Part shown: positions 17,763 to 28,117 of the stretch, piece after piece
How positions within the stretch are numbered: the stretch's first letter is position 1
Layout of the letters: each line of letters begins with the position of its first letter
DNA from: Pseudomonas maumuensis
GTDB lineage: Bacteria; Pseudomonadota; Gammaproteobacteria; Pseudomonadales; Pseudomonadaceae
DNA length: 64,000 nucleotides
Direction: 5' to 3'
Assembly (NCBI RefSeq): GCF_019139675.1
Contig: NZ_CP077077.1
Location: 3,100,001-3,164,000 of the forward strand
Notes under the pieces: generated by a model
What the model was told of the DNA's origin: nothing
The model's database searches: none
What the model saw: only the letters and a program-made list of their open reading frames with translations
Made by a program: the position numbers and the translations under genes

Positions 17763-19082
17763 TCAAAGCGTCATCGCCGCCAACCAGCCAAACGCCAGCA
17801 GCGGCAGGTTGTAGTGGAGGAACGTCGGCACCACGGTGTCCCAGATATGGTGGTGCTGGCCATCCACGTTCAGCCCGGAGGTCGGCCCCAGGGTCGAGTC
17901 CGAAGCCGGCGAACCGGCATCGCCCAGGGCACCGGCAGTACCGACGATGCATACGGTGGCCAGCGGATCGAAGCCCAGCTGCACGCACAGCGGCACGAAG
18001 ATCGCCGCCAGGATCGGCACGGTGGAGAACGACGAGCCGATGCCCATGGTCACCAGCAACCCTACCAGCAGCATCAGCAAGGCGCCGATGCCCTTGCTGT
18101 GGTCGATCCACTGCGCCGACGTCTCCACCAGGCTCTTGACCTCGCCGGTGGCCTTCATCACTTCGGCGAACCCCGAGGCGGCGATCATGATGAAGCCGAT
18201 CATCGCCATCATCTTCATGCCTTCGGTGAACAGGTCGTCGGTATCCTTCCAGCGCACGATGCCCGACAGCGAGAAGATCAGGAAGCCGACCATCGCGCCG
18301 ATGATCATCGAGTCCAGCCACAGCTGGATGATGAACGCCGCGGCGATCGCCACCCCGGCCACCAGCAGGGTCACCGGGTTGTACTGCACGCTGACCTGCT
18401 CGACCTGCTCGATGCGCGCCAGGTCGTAGTCACGCTTCTTGCGGTAGCTGAAGAACACCGCCAGCAACAGGCCGGCGAGCATGCCCGCGGCGGGGATGGC
18501 CATGGCGTGGGTGACATTGACCCCGCTCACGTCGACGCCGGCGCGGGCGACGTTGGCCAGCAGGATCTCGTTGAGGAAGATGTTGCCGAAGCCCACCGGC
18601 AGGAACATGTACGGGGTGATCAGGCCGAAGGTGATCACACAGGCGATCAGCCGGCGGTCGATGCGCAGGCGGGTCAGCACGTACAGCAGCGGCGGCACCA
18701 GCAACGGGATGAAGGCGATGTGGATCGGCAGGATGTTCTGCGACGACACCGCTACCACCAGCATCAGGCCGACCAGCAGCCACTTGATCTTGCCGCCGTC
18801 GGCATGCCCCTGGCGATCGATCATCGCCAGCGCCCGGTCGGCCAGGGCATGGGCCAGGCCGGACTTGGCGATGGCCACCGCGAAGGCGCCAAGCAAGGCA
18901 TAGGACAAAGCCACCGTGGCACCGCCCCCCAGGCCACCGTTGAAGGCCTTGAGCGTACCTTCGATACCCAGCCCACCGACCAGGCCTCCGGCCAGGGCGC
19001 CGATGATTAGGGCGATGACCACATGCACGCGGGACAGGCTCAGGATCAGCATGAGCCCGACCGCGGCAATCACTGCATTCAT
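17763..19082 (-). CDS. Na+/H+ antiporter family transporter (NhaC-like superfamily)
   Basis: The product is 439 residues with about 11-12 hydrophobic helices and a family-typical C-terminal region ([47 protein letters not shown]). This layout matches the group annotated as Na+/H+ antiporter family or putative amino-acid permease. The true substrate of this group is not settled. The ATG at 19082 is preferred because GAGG lies 10 bases upstream. A longer reading from a TTG at 19091 has no good site. The 253-base gap to the chemoreceptor gene holds no other gene. Confidence 0.8.
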   Translation of the reverse strand: MNAVIAAVGLMLILSLSRVHVVIALIIGALAGGLVGGLGIEGTLKAFNGGLGGGATVALSYALLGAFAVAIAKSGLAHALADRALAMIDRQGHADGGKIKWLLVGLMLVVAVSSQNILPIHIAFIPLLVPPLLYVLTRLRIDRRLIACVITFGLITPYMFLPVGFGNIFLNEILLANVARAGVDVSGVNVTHAMAIPAAGMLAGLLLAVFFSYRKKRDYDLARIEQVEQVSVQYNPVTLLVAGVAIAAAFIIQLWLDSMIIGAMVGFLIFSLSGIVRWKDTDDLFTEGMKMMAMIGFIMIAASGFAEVMKATGEVKSLVETSAQWIDHSKGIGALLMLLVGLLVTMGIGSSFSTVPILAAIFVPLCVQLGFDPLATVCIVGTAGALGDAGSPASDSTLGPTSGLNVDGQHHHIWDTVVPTFLHYNLPLLAFGWLAAMTL

Positions 19083-19344
19083 GGTGTGCAAACCTCGTTA
19101 CGACAGACAAAAAGCGGGCATTCCGGCGACAGACTGCGCGCAGGCAGTGGCCGGACCAGGGGATGTTGTTATGAAGGGCGCACACTCTGAAGCACAGACC
19201 GGCAGAAGTCAAAAGCCTCTGCCTCGCGGCCCTTTGTGGGAAATAGACGAAAGTCGCAGGGTTTAATTGAACGTTTGAATAAAGAAAAATCCGAACACGC
19301 CGACACAGTCGGCAGCATCAAACCTATTACAAGGGATTTTCCCC

Positions 19345-21492
19345 ATGCCTTTGCTGCGACAACTCTCCATCCAATGGAAGATCACCCTGCTGGCGGGCCT
19401 GTGCCTGGCGGCGATCGTCACCCTCCTCGTCGGCCTTTCGCTGTACCGCATGGACCACAGTTCGGACCTGGTCAAAGCCAGCAGCATGCGCATGCTTTCC
19501 GACTCGGCGCAGTCGCGCATCGAGTCCCAGGGCGAGGTCCAGGCACTGAACATCCGCCGTCAGTTCATGGACGCCTACCAGTACGGCGCCGGTTTCGCCC
19601 GTCAGGTGCTGTTCCTGCGCGAACAGGCGGAAAAACGCTTCCTCGACGCCTACGACCTGCGCCAGGACATGACCGCCCAGGTGCGTGCCGCGCTGCAGGC
19701 CAACCCCGACCTGCTCGGCCTGTCGCTGGTGTTCGAACCGGGCGCGCTGGATGGCAAGGACAAGCTGTTCGCCGGCCAGAGCGAACTGGGCAGCAACGAG
19801 ACCGGGCGCTTCGCCCTGTACTGGTCGCAGCCGCGGGTCGGCCAGCTGACCTCGATGGCGCTGCCCGAGCACGACATGGCCAACACCGAGATCGGTCCCA
19901 GTGGCCAGCCGGCCAACACCTGGTGGGTGTGCCCGCGCAGCACTGGCACGGTGTGCGTGGTCGAGCCGTACTTCTATGACATCGACGGCCAGCGGGTGCT
20001 GATGACCAGCATCGTCTTCCCGCTCAAGGCCGGCGACAAGGTCATCGCCACCCTGTCCATCGACATCAACCTCAACAGCCTGCAGGCGTTGAGCCAGACC
20101 GCCAGCCGCAGCCTCTACGAGGGCCAGACCACGGTCGGCATCCTCAGCCCGGTGGGCCTGCTGGCCGGCTACAGCGCCGACGCCGGCAAGCTGGCCCAGC
20201 GCTTCGACCAGGTCGACCGGACCCAGGGCGCGGAACTGGTGCGCAAGCTCGCCGAAGGCAAATTGCAGATCCTCCACGATCAGCAGCGCCTGAAAGTGCT
20301 GGCCGCCTTCGAGCCGATCCCCGGCGGCAAGCCCTGGGGCGTGCTGCTGGACGTGCCGGAAAGTGCCCTGACCGGGCCGGCCGAGGCGCTCAAGGTTGAA
20401 CTCGACGCCCTCAACACCAGCGGCACCCTGCTCGAACTGGGCCTGGGCCTGGCCGCCGCCATCGCCGGCCTGCTGCTGGTGTGGCTGATGGCTCGCGGCG
20501 TGACCCGGCCGATCCTTGGCGTGGCCACCATGCTCAAGGACATCGCCAGCGGCGAAGGCGACCTGACCCGCCGCCTGCAATACGACAAGCAGGACGAGCT
20601 GGGCGAGCTGGCCGGTTGGTTCAACCGCTTCCTCGACAAGCTGCAGCCGACCATCGCCGAGGTCAAGCGCTCGGTCCAGGCCGCCCGCGGCACCGCCGAC
20701 CAGTCCGCGGCCATCGCCGCCGAAACCAGCGCCGGCATGGAGCAGCAGTACCGCCAGGTCGACCAGGTGGCCACCGCCTCCCACGAGATGAGCGCCACCG
20801 CCCAGGACGTCGCCCGCAGCGCGGCTCAGGCCGCCCAGGCCGCACGTGAAGCCGACCAGGCCACCCGCGAAGGTCTGGCGGTGATCGACCGCACCACCAC
20901 CAGCATCGACACCCTAGCCGCCGACATGAGTGGTGCCATGGCCCAGGTCGAAGGCCTGGCGCGCAACAGCGAGAAGATCGGCTCGGTGCTCGAGGTGATC
21001 CGCTCCATCGCCGAGCAGACTAACCTGCTGGCGCTCAATGCCGCGATCGAAGCGGCCCGTGCCGGCGAGGCTGGCCGCGGCTTTGCCGTGGTCGCCGACG
21101 AAGTGCGCAACCTGGCGCGCCGCACCCAGGAGTCGGTGGAAGAAACCCGCCAGGTGATCGAGGCCCTGCAGGCCGGCACCCAGGAAGTGGTCGGCGCCAT
21201 GGACAGCAGCCATCGCCAGGCCCAGGGTGGCGTCGAGCAGGTCGGCCAGGCCGTTACCGCGCTGCAGCGGATCGGCCAGGCGGTGACGGTGATCACCGAC
21301 ATGAACCTGCAGATCGCCAGTGCCGCCGAGGAACAGAGCGCGGTGGCCGAGGAGATCAACAGCAACGTCGCCACCATCCGTGATGTCACCGAGTCGCTGT
21401 CCGGCCAGGCCAACGAGTCGGCGCGGGTCAGCCAATCGCTCAACAGCCTGGCCAACCAGCAGCAAGGGTTGATGGACCAGTTCCGGGTGTAA
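19345..21492 (+). CDS. Methyl-accepting chemotaxis protein with dCache sensor
   Basis: The product is 715 residues. It has TM1 at about 12-34, a large periplasmic region of dCache length (about 35-360), TM2 at about 362-385, a HAMP domain ([26 protein letters not shown]) and a long cytoplasmic signalling domain. The hairpin tip is the invariant [40 protein letters not shown]. No C-terminal CheR-tethering pentapeptide is present. The ligand-binding region is reminiscent of the polyamine/histamine receptors McpU and TlpQ, but I cannot verify the ligand residues. Confidence 0.92.
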   Translation: MPLLRQLSIQWKITLLAGLCLAAIVTLLVGLSLYRMDHSSDLVKASSMRMLSDSAQSRIESQGEVQALNIRRQFMDAYQYGAGFARQVLFLREQAEKRFLDAYDLRQDMTAQVRAALQANPDLLGLSLVFEPGALDGKDKLFAGQSELGSNETGRFALYWSQPRVGQLTSMALPEHDMANTEIGPSGQPANTWWVCPRSTGTVCVVEPYFYDIDGQRVLMTSIVFPLKAGDKVIATLSIDINLNSLQALSQTASRSLYEGQTTVGILSPVGLLAGYSADAGKLAQRFDQVDRTQGAELVRKLAEGKLQILHDQQRLKVLAAFEPIPGGKPWGVLLDVPESALTGPAEALKVELDALNTSGTLLELGLGLAAAIAGLLLVWLMARGVTRPILGVATMLKDIASGEGDLTRRLQYDKQDELGELAGWFNRFLDKLQPTIAEVKRSVQAARGTADQSAAIAAETSAGMEQQYRQVDQVATASHEMSATAQDVARSAAQAAQAAREADQATREGLAVIDRTTTSIDTLAADMSGAMAQVEGLARNSEKIGSVLEVIRSIAEQTNLLALNAAIEAARAGEAGRGFAVVADEVRNLARRTQESVEETRQVIEALQAGTQEVVGAMDSSHRQAQGGVEQVGQAVTALQRIGQAVTVITDMNLQIASAAEEQSAVAEEINSNVATIRDVTESLSGQANESARVSQSLNSLANQQQGLMDQFRV

Positions 21493-21523
21493 GCCCCTGG
21501 CGGGCGCCGCGCCCGCCTCGGGT

Positions 21524-23473
21524 TCAGCCGGCGAGGCTGGCGAACCGCCCGCCGCCCAGGAGCCGATCGAGCATCGCCAAGGCGGCCTGCACGTTCGGCC
21601 TGGCGCCCATCGGCAACACATCGCTCAGCGCAAGGGTCGCATCCTGGTAGCCGCTGGCCATCACCAGCAGGTGCATCTGCTTGGCATCCAGGTACACATG
21701 GTGCCGTTCGATGGCGTAGGACTGGATCAGCCCCAAGGCCCCGGTGACCAGCGGCGTTGCGGAGGAAGTACCCGAGTAACTGTCGGTATAGTCGCGGTCG
21801 TTGCCGGACTTGTCCTGAAGGGCGCCATAGGACAGGGTCGTAACGCTATCGCCCCAGCTGTTCAGCATGCGGTAACGATAGCTGTGGTTGGAGTACTGGT
21901 GCGGCTTGCCGTCCCAAGAGTGGCAGGCACCCACCAGGATGGCATCGGCGTCGCCATGATCGCTGAAGTACCGCCACTGGGACAGGTCGAGACCATAGCC
22001 GGCGACAGTGCCCTCGGTCGCCAACGTGCTGCCGCTGCCGTTGCCTGCCGCCACCAGTACCACCGCGCCGCGGCGGCTCAACTGGTCGATGACCTCCCAC
22101 CAGACCTTGTCATGCACTGCAGGCAGGACCGTGCTCGGGATATCGACATTCGCCGTCTGCCGGTTGATGCCGACGATGTCACCCGGTTGGACCTGACGCA
22201 ACAGCGCCTTGAGCGTCTCCTCGCCCAACCCACCACCGGCCCGATTGTCGTAAAGGTAGAGCTCGCCGTCATGGCAGATGCCGGTGACGCCCAGGCCGTT
22301 GCGCAAGGCCAGCAGAATGCCGCTGGAGGCCGTGCCGTGGGCGGGATTGTCGTTGGGCTGCGCGGTGACCACCCGCAGGCGTGGGTTGCCGCGCAAGTCC
22401 TCATGGTTGGCATACAAGCCGCCATCGCTGAAGTGGATCCGCGCTCCCTTGCCAGTCACTTGCCGGTGCCAGGCCTCGCGGATGTTCATGCCTCGCCAGC
22501 GCGGTGGGCTCGGCGGATCGAGGTAGTTTTGCCTGGGCTCGAAATCCGGGGTCGGCTTGGCTTGCTCGTTCGCCCGGTTGCCGGCCACCACCGCAGCCCC
22601 CGTCAACAACGTCGCCAAAAGCGCCGACAGGCCGAAGATGACCACTCCTTCCTGACGCGGCTCACCGATGAACTGCAGGGACTCGACATACGCCAAAGCC
22701 GCCAGGGTCTGGAGCAGGGAGAGGTATGTCGCGTTGCGCATCTGTGCGGGTTGCTCGAGTTGGTAGAAGCGCCCGAGCACGGCCAGGCGCTGGTCGGTCT
22801 GCTCCTGCGCCGCCAGCAAGGGTTGCGGATCGATCATCGACCTCAGCTGCGGCCACTGGCGCACAAGCTCGGAACCACTCTGGGGTTGCAGGTCGGCGAC
22901 GAACCGGTCGAAGCCGCCTGCCGCGAACTGGATCAGCAGCGTGGGGTAAGGCGTGCCCTCGGCCCGTGGGACAAAGGGTTCAAGCAGCTGGGCGTGAGGG
23001 TCGTCGACACACGGCATGGCGCTTGCGAATCGACCCTGCGCTTCGACCAACGCGCGGCGGCCACGCCGCCCAGCCGATGCCAAGGGCAGCTTGTCCAACA
23101 CGCTTCTGTCCAGGTCGCCTTCGTCAACCCGAAGGGACAACGGCGCCATGTCGATCACCCCCGCCATGCCAATCGGACGCCCCATGGCAATGGCATGTAC
23201 GTCCTGCAGTACGACGCGCGGCCTGATCTGATAGCGGCCCAGCGTTTCCCGGGTAACGAACGTGGCTGGACAACCGTGATCCTCCAGCTTTCCACTGTGG
23301 GCCTGGGCGTAAACCGAGATACCTTCGAGCGGTGTGACGCGCCCTTCATCGACGCGCTCCAGCTCATAGCGAATGCGATCGACCTTGCCCAGATCCTCGC
23401 CACTGCAACGCACATGGAATTTTCCGTCGAAGCGAAAGCTCCGGTAGTACACGAAATGCAGGTCCAGCGTCAT
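21524..23473 (-). CDS. Membrane-anchored subtilisin-like (S8) serine protease with an N-terminal beta-rich domain
   Basis: The product is 649 residues and has no signal peptide. The N-terminal ~95 residues (GEDLGKVDRIRYELERV ... GRYQIRPRVVLQD) look like an Ig/YEATS-type beta sandwich. A middle region precedes a membrane segment at about 276-297 (VVIFGLSALLATLLTGAAVV). The C-terminal subtilase domain has Asp350 (HFSDGG), His379 (NPAHGTASSG), the oxyanion Asn478 (AAGNGSG) and Ser570 (SGTSSATP). The catalytic triad is therefore complete, with Ser in place of the usual Met after the nucleophile. It has a strong AGGAG site. Function is unknown; a sensor-protease or immunity role is speculative. 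Confidence 0.85.
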   Translation of the reverse strand: MTLDLHFVYYRSFRFDGKFHVRCSGEDLGKVDRIRYELERVDEGRVTPLEGISVYAQAHSGKLEDHGCPATFVTRETLGRYQIRPRVVLQDVHAIAMGRPIGMAGVIDMAPLSLRVDEGDLDRSVLDKLPLASAGRRGRRALVEAQGRFASAMPCVDDPHAQLLEPFVPRAEGTPYPTLLIQFAAGGFDRFVADLQPQSGSELVRQWPQLRSMIDPQPLLAAQEQTDQRLAVLGRFYQLEQPAQMRNATYLSLLQTLAALAYVESLQFIGEPRQEGVVIFGLSALLATLLTGAAVVAGNRANEQAKPTPDFEPRQNYLDPPSPPRWRGMNIREAWHRQVTGKGARIHFSDGGLYANHEDLRGNPRLRVVTAQPNDNPAHGTASSGILLALRNGLGVTGICHDGELYLYDNRAGGGLGEETLKALLRQVQPGDIVGINRQTANVDIPSTVLPAVHDKVWWEVIDQLSRRGAVVLVAAGNGSGSTLATEGTVAGYGLDLSQWRYFSDHGDADAILVGACHSWDGKPHQYSNHSYRYRMLNSWGDSVTTLSYGALQDKSGNDRDYTDSYSGTSSATPLVTGALGLIQSYAIERHHVYLDAKQMHLLVMASGYQDATLALSDVLPMGARPNVQAALAMLDRLLGGGRFASLAG

Positions 23474-23629
23474 GGCAGGCTCCTTTCAAGATGAACTGAC
23501 CGCCTCCATGGCGGCCCGTCAGTCTTGCCTTTGGTAGCCGACACAGGCAGCCAGAACGCCTTCCAAGGGACGCCGGGGGACTCGTCTACACTGTCCCGGA
23601 CCCACGGACCGGCAATCGAAGAGAACCCG

Positions 23630-24643
23630 ATGAAGAAAATTCCTACCCTGCTGGCCGGGCTGCTCCTCGCCTTCGGCCTGGCCAGCACTGACTCCGCCGC
23701 TGCGCAACCATCATCCCCCATCCACTTCGGCGCCATCGGCTGGGAAAGCGGCGCACTGACCACCGAAATCCTGCGTCTGATCGTCGAACGCGGCTATGGC
23801 TACCCCACCGACACCCTCCCCGGCAGCACCGTGAGCATGGAGGTGGCTCTGGCGCGCAACGACCTGCAGGTGATCGCCGAGGAATGGGCCGGACGCAGCC
23901 CCGCCTGGGTCAAGGCCGAGCAGGCCGGCCAGGTGTTCGCCCTGGGCGATACGGTGAAGAACGCCGAGGAAGGCTGGTGGGTGCCGGCCTACGTGATCAA
24001 GGGCGATCCCGCACGCAACCTCAAGCCCTTGGCCCCAGACCTGCGCAGCGTCGACGATCTCAAGCGCTACCCCCAGGTATTCGACGACCCCGAGGTGCCC
24101 GGCAAGGGCCGCTTCCTCAACAGCCCCAGCGGCTGGACGTCCGAGACCGTCAACAGCCAGAAGCTCAAGGCCTATGGCCTGGACGGCCTGTACAACAACT
24201 TCCGCAGCGGCACCGGCGCGGCCCTCGACGCCGAGATCGCCGCCAAGATCAAACTCGGCAAGCCCGTGCTGTTCTACTACTGGAGCCCGACCCCGCTGAT
24301 GGGCCGCTACGACCTGATACGCCTCGAAGAACCCCCGTTCGATGCGGCCGCCTGGGCCACCCTCACCGATGCCGCCAACCCCAGCCCCAAAGGCAGCCGT
24401 TCGTTGCCGGCCAAGCTCTCCATCGGGGTGTCGAAAGCGTTTCGTGACGCCCACCCGGAACTGGTCGCCGTGTTCGAGAAAGTCGACCTGCCCATCGATA
24501 CCCTGAACAAGGCACTCGCCCACATGAGCGAAACCCGGCAAAAACCCCGCGACGCGGCGATCGCCTTCCTGCGTGACAACCCTGCACTGTGGAAGGCCTG
24601 GCTGCCCGCCGAAAACGCCGCCAAGGTCGAGGCCGGCCTGTGA
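23630..24643 (+). CDS. ABC transporter substrate-binding protein, glycine betaine/choline type (OpuAC/ProX)
   Basis: The product is 337 residues with a signal peptide (MKKIPTLLAGLLLAFGLASTDSAAA). It has the OpuAC-like body, including IGWESGALTTEILRLIVERGYGY, EEWAGRSPAW and VLFYYWSPTPLMGRYDLIRLEEP. The aromatic-rich WSP segment resembles quaternary-amine binding sites. It is the first gene of a two-gene set with a permease, joined by a GTGA overlap. No ATPase gene accompanies it. Confidence 0.85.
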   Translation: MKKIPTLLAGLLLAFGLASTDSAAAQPSSPIHFGAIGWESGALTTEILRLIVERGYGYPTDTLPGSTVSMEVALARNDLQVIAEEWAGRSPAWVKAEQAGQVFALGDTVKNAEEGWWVPAYVIKGDPARNLKPLAPDLRSVDDLKRYPQVFDDPEVPGKGRFLNSPSGWTSETVNSQKLKAYGLDGLYNNFRSGTGAALDAEIAAKIKLGKPVLFYYWSPTPLMGRYDLIRLEEPPFDAAAWATLTDAANPSPKGSRSLPAKLSIGVSKAFRDAHPELVAVFEKVDLPIDTLNKALAHMSETRQKPRDAAIAFLRDNPALWKAWLPAENAAKVEAGL

Positions 24644-25488
24644 GCGGTGGCTTCCCCGAAGCCCTGCAATTCTCCTTCGCCGCCTGGGTCAACCGCCTGG
24701 TCGACTGGCTGGTCCTGCACTATGGCGATCACCTGCGCAGCGTCTCCGAGCAGCTGCTGCAACTGCTGGTAGGCCTGGAAAACCTGCTGCGCCTGCTGCC
24801 CTGGTGGTTGCTGCTGGCGCTGGTTGGCCTGCTGGCCTGGCACGCCAGCCGCAGCCTGGGCCGGGCCCTGCTGTTGCCGCTGCTGCTGGCGCTGATCGGC
24901 ATGCTCGGGTTGTGGGACAAGCTGCTGCAGACCCTCGCCCTGGTACTGGTGAGTACCGGCCTGTGCGTGCTGATCGGCGTGCCGCTGGGCATCCTGCTGG
25001 CCACCCGGCCCCTGGCCCGGCGCCTGATCCTGCCGGTGCTCGACGTGATGCAGACGCTGCCGGCATTCGTCTACCTGATTCCGGTGCTGATGCTGTTCGG
25101 CCTGGGCAAGGTGCCGGCGGTGTTCGCCACGCTGATCTACGCCCTGCCGCCGCTGGTGCGCCTGACCGAGCTGGGCCTGGCGCAGATCGACCCGTCGCTG
25201 CTGCAGGCCGCCCACGGCCTGGGTGCCAGCCGCTGGCAGCGGCTGCGACGCATCGCCCTGCCGCTGGCGCTGCCAAGCATCATGGCCGGGCTCAACCAGT
25301 CGGTGATGATGGCGTTGTCGATGGTGGTGGTGGCGTCGATGATCGGCGCCCGTGGACTGGGCGAGGATGTCCTGGCCGGCATCCAGACCCTGAACGTCGG
25401 CCAGGGCGTCGAGGCGGGCCTAGCGATCGTCGCGCTGGCGATGGTGATCGACCGCATCAGTCAGGCCTATGGCCGCCCTGGGCGCTGA
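24640..25488 (+). CDS. ABC transporter permease, OpuAB/ProW type
   Basis: The product is 282 residues. The binding-protein-dependent permease core is clear: TLPAFVYLIPVLMLFGLGKVPAVFATLIYALPPLVRLTELGLAQID, followed by the EAA-like loop AAHGLGASRWQRLRRIALPLALPSIMAGLNQSVMMALSMVV. The GTG start at 24640 overlaps the stop of the binding-protein gene by four bases. The next gene is a LysR regulator, so the ATP-binding subunit must come from elsewhere if the transporter works. Confidence 0.85.
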   Translation: MSGGFPEALQFSFAAWVNRLVDWLVLHYGDHLRSVSEQLLQLLVGLENLLRLLPWWLLLALVGLLAWHASRSLGRALLLPLLLALIGMLGLWDKLLQTLALVLVSTGLCVLIGVPLGILLATRPLARRLILPVLDVMQTLPAFVYLIPVLMLFGLGKVPAVFATLIYALPPLVRLTELGLAQIDPSLLQAAHGLGASRWQRLRRIALPLALPSIMAGLNQSVMMALSMVVVASMIGARGLGEDVLAGIQTLNVGQGVEAGLAIVALAMVIDRISQAYGRPGR

Positions 25489-25547
25489 GGCCCAGCTTCG
25501 CGTATCGTACCTGGGCCCTGACAGCCACGAACCGGAGCCTGCCCCGC

Positions 25548-26411
25548 GTGTCCCTCAAAGCCCTGCGCACCTTGGTCACCATCGCCCGCCATGGCACCTT
25601 CGCCCGCGCCGCCGACCTGCTGAGCCTGACCCCGTCGGCGGTGAGCCTGCACATCAAGACTCTGGAAGACGAGCTGCAAGTCGCCCTGTTCGACCGCAGC
25701 CGTCGCCAGGTGGTGCTGACCGAGGCCGGCCAACTGGCGGTGGCCCGTGCCGAAGGCATCCTGGCTGCCTACGACGAACTGGCCGATACCCTGGCCAATG
25801 GACCGAGCCTGCGCGGTCGTCTGCGCATCGGCGCGATCCACACCGTGCTCGCCCGACGCCTGCCCAAGGCACTGGTGTGGATCAAGACGCACCATCCGCA
25901 GCTGCACGTGAGCGTGGTATCGGGGATGTCGGCGGAACTCGCGCGCCGCATCGAGGACGGCGAGCTGGATGCGGCGATCACCACCGAGCCGGTCAGCCCC
26001 TACCCCCGGAGCCTGCAGTACACAGCGCTGTTCGAGGACCGCTTCTGGGCCATCGCCAGCCCGGAACTGGCTGGCCAGAGCCTGCCGACGCTGCTTGCCA
26101 GCCAGCCGTTCCTGCGTTTCGACAAACGTGCCTGGGCCGGCCGCCAGATCGAACAGGAGTTGCGCCGCCAGCGCCTGCAAGTCAATGAGCAAATGGAGCT
26201 GGACAGCCAGGAGGCCTTGGCACGCATGGCCGCCATGGGGCTGGGCGTGGCGGTCATTCCCATGAGCGACGACGATCTGCAGCGCCTGCCTGCCGCGACC
26301 ATACTGCCCTTCGGCGAACCGCAGCTGACCCGCTGCGTGGTGCTGCTGGAACATGAGAAGAGCCAGCGGCGGCACCTCAGTGCGGTGTTGAAGACCGCAC
26401 TCGAGGCTTGA
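25548..26411 (+). CDS. LysR-family transcriptional regulator
   Basis: The product is 287 residues. The N-terminal winged helix-turn-helix (SLKALRTLVTIARHGTFARAADLLSLTPSAVSLHIKTLEDELQVALFDRS) is diagnostic. The remainder is a periplasmic-binding-protein-like effector domain. The GTG start at 25548 is preceded by GGAG at 11 bases. It lies 59 bases after the ABC permease on the same strand, so it may control the transporter or the AEC carrier that follows. Confidence 0.92.
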   Translation: MSLKALRTLVTIARHGTFARAADLLSLTPSAVSLHIKTLEDELQVALFDRSRRQVVLTEAGQLAVARAEGILAAYDELADTLANGPSLRGRLRIGAIHTVLARRLPKALVWIKTHHPQLHVSVVSGMSAELARRIEDGELDAAITTEPVSPYPRSLQYTALFEDRFWAIASPELAGQSLPTLLASQPFLRFDKRAWAGRQIEQELRRQRLQVNEQMELDSQEALARMAAMGLGVAVIPMSDDDLQRLPAATILPFGEPQLTRCVVLLEHEKSQRRHLSAVLKTALEA

Positions 26412-26538
26412 ACCGCACGGTTTGCGTAGACGCCCCAGACAATGCATTTTTTCTCAACGGTCAAACAAGAAAACAACGTTTTTTCTGCTTACTGCCCTCC
26501 GCTAGGCTGTGCCGGTACCCCACCATGGACCACCCGCC

Positions 26539-27456
26539 ATGCTCCACCTACTGCTCACCACCCTCGTCCCGATCATCCTGCTCATCGCCCTGGGCACCTG
26601 GCTACGGGTGCGTGGTTTTCTTGCCGAAACCTTCTGGCCCGGTGCCGAGCGCCTGAGCTACTACGTGCTGCTGCCGTCGCTGTTCCTGCACGGCCTGGCC
26701 ACGGCCAACCTCGACGGTGTGCCAGTGCTGGGCATGGTCGCCGTGCTGATGCTCTCGACCCTGCTCGGCGCCCTGCTGCTAGTGCTCTACCAGGGCATCG
26801 CCAGCCATGACGGCAGTGACTTCACTTCGGTGTTCCAGGGTGGCGTGCGCTTCAACAACTACATCGGCGCCACCCTCGCCGCTGGCCTCTACGGCACTGC
26901 CGGCATCGCCTTGGCGGCGGTGGCCAACGCAGCCATCGTGCCGCTGGTCAACCTGCTCTGCGTGCTGGTGTTCGCCCGTTTCAGCGCACGCCACAGCTCG
27001 CCAGCCACGGTGCTCAAGGCGATCTTCGCCAACCCGTTGATCATCGGCTGCGCCGGTGGCCTGTTGCTGCGGGTAACCGGCCTGGGCCTGCCGGCTGGCC
27101 TCGAGCCGACGGTCAAAGCCTTGGGCCAGGCGGCGCTGCCCCTGGGCCTGCTGTGCGTCGGCGCGGCGCTGGGCGGCGCGCGCCTGGGCCAGCAGGCCAG
27201 GCCGGTGATGGCCGCCTCGCTGTTCAAGTTCCTGGTCATGCCGGTGGCCACCTGGGGCCTGTGCCGGCTGCTCGGGCTGGGTGGACAGGCGGCGGTGGTG
27301 GCGGTGCTGTTCCAGGCCTTGCCCACCGCTTCGTCGTCCTATGTGATGGCTCGACAGATGGGCGGCAACGCCCCGCTGATGGCCACCATCATCGCCTTGC
27401 AGACCGTCGTCGCCGCCGCGACCCTGCCCCTGGTGCTGAGCTTGACACTGAATTGA
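26539..27456 (+). CDS. AEC-family (auxin efflux carrier-like) transporter
   Basis: The product is 305 residues, almost entirely hydrophobic, with about ten helices in two inverted halves. It has the typical FQGGVRFNNYIGATLAAGLYG and FQALPTASSSYVMARQMGGNAPLMATIIALQTV motifs of the AEC family. Bacterial members move malate, malonate or other organic anions; the substrate here is unknown. The upstream 127 bases include an A/T-rich imperfect hairpin (AGAAAACAACGTTTTTTCT). Confidence 0.85.
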   Translation: MLHLLLTTLVPIILLIALGTWLRVRGFLAETFWPGAERLSYYVLLPSLFLHGLATANLDGVPVLGMVAVLMLSTLLGALLLVLYQGIASHDGSDFTSVFQGGVRFNNYIGATLAAGLYGTAGIALAAVANAAIVPLVNLLCVLVFARFSARHSSPATVLKAIFANPLIIGCAGGLLLRVTGLGLPAGLEPTVKALGQAALPLGLLCVGAALGGARLGQQARPVMAASLFKFLVMPVATWGLCRLLGLGGQAAVVAVLFQALPTASSSYVMARQMGGNAPLMATIIALQTVVAAATLPLVLSLTLN

Positions 27457-27502
27457 AGCCAAGCGACTAGACTGTGGACAGTCCTCTCGCGGAGTCTCGA
27501 TC

Positions 27503-28114
27503 ATGCGCCTTGCGTGGATGCTGTTCGGCCTGTCCCTGACCCTGCTCGCAGGCCCACTCCCCGCCGCCGACAGCCAGAAGGCCGCCGTTGCCGAAGACAA
27601 GGCCCAAGTGCTCGAGGAGAAAGTGGTCGAAGATGCCCCACCGCCTAGAAAACAGGAGACCCTGACCCCCGGTGAAGTCCAGGCCGTCGACCCGGCAGGC
27701 CAGGCGCCGATGGACGACAGCATCACCTGTCTGGCCCGCACCATCTACTGGGAAGCCAAGGGCGCCGACGCCGAGGACATGAGCGCGGTGGCCAGCGTGG
27801 TGCTCAATCGCTTGGGCCACGAAGGCTTCCCCGACAGCATCTGCGCGGTGGTCAAGCAGGGGGTGGAGAGCAAGAGCTGCCAGTTCTCCTGGTGGTGCGA
27901 CGGACGCCCCGACCAGGTGGAAGAAGCGGAGCGTTACTCGGTGGCCAAGGAAATCGCCCGCAAGGCACTCAACCAGCAGCTCAAGGACCCCACCGGCGGC
28001 GCCCTGTATTTCCATGACCGCAGCGTCCGCCCCGACTGGGCCAAGGCCTACCGCAAGACGGCGCAGACCACGCATTTCCTGTTCTACAAACCGAACCAGG
28101 CCTTGGCCCGCTAG
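27503..28114 (+). CDS. SleB-like cell wall hydrolase (Hydrolase_2)
   Basis: The product is 203 residues with a signal peptide (MRLAWMLFGLSLTLLAGPLPAA) and a variable, charged linker. The SleB-type domain (about 72-195) contains CLARTIYWEAKGADAEDMSAVASVVLNRL, where the Glu is the usual catalytic residue, followed by SCQFSWWCDG and TGGALYFHD. Family members cleave peptidoglycan as lytic enzymes. It is monocistronic with 46 bases after the AEC gene and converges on the TonB receptor gene with only three bases between them. Confidence 0.85.
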   Translation: MRLAWMLFGLSLTLLAGPLPAADSQKAAVAEDKAQVLEEKVVEDAPPPRKQETLTPGEVQAVDPAGQAPMDDSITCLARTIYWEAKGADAEDMSAVASVVLNRLGHEGFPDSICAVVKQGVESKSCQFSWWCDGRPDQVEEAERYSVAKEIARKALNQQLKDPTGGALYFHDRSVRPDWAKAYRKTAQTTHFLFYKPNQALAR

Positions 28115-28117
28115 ACA

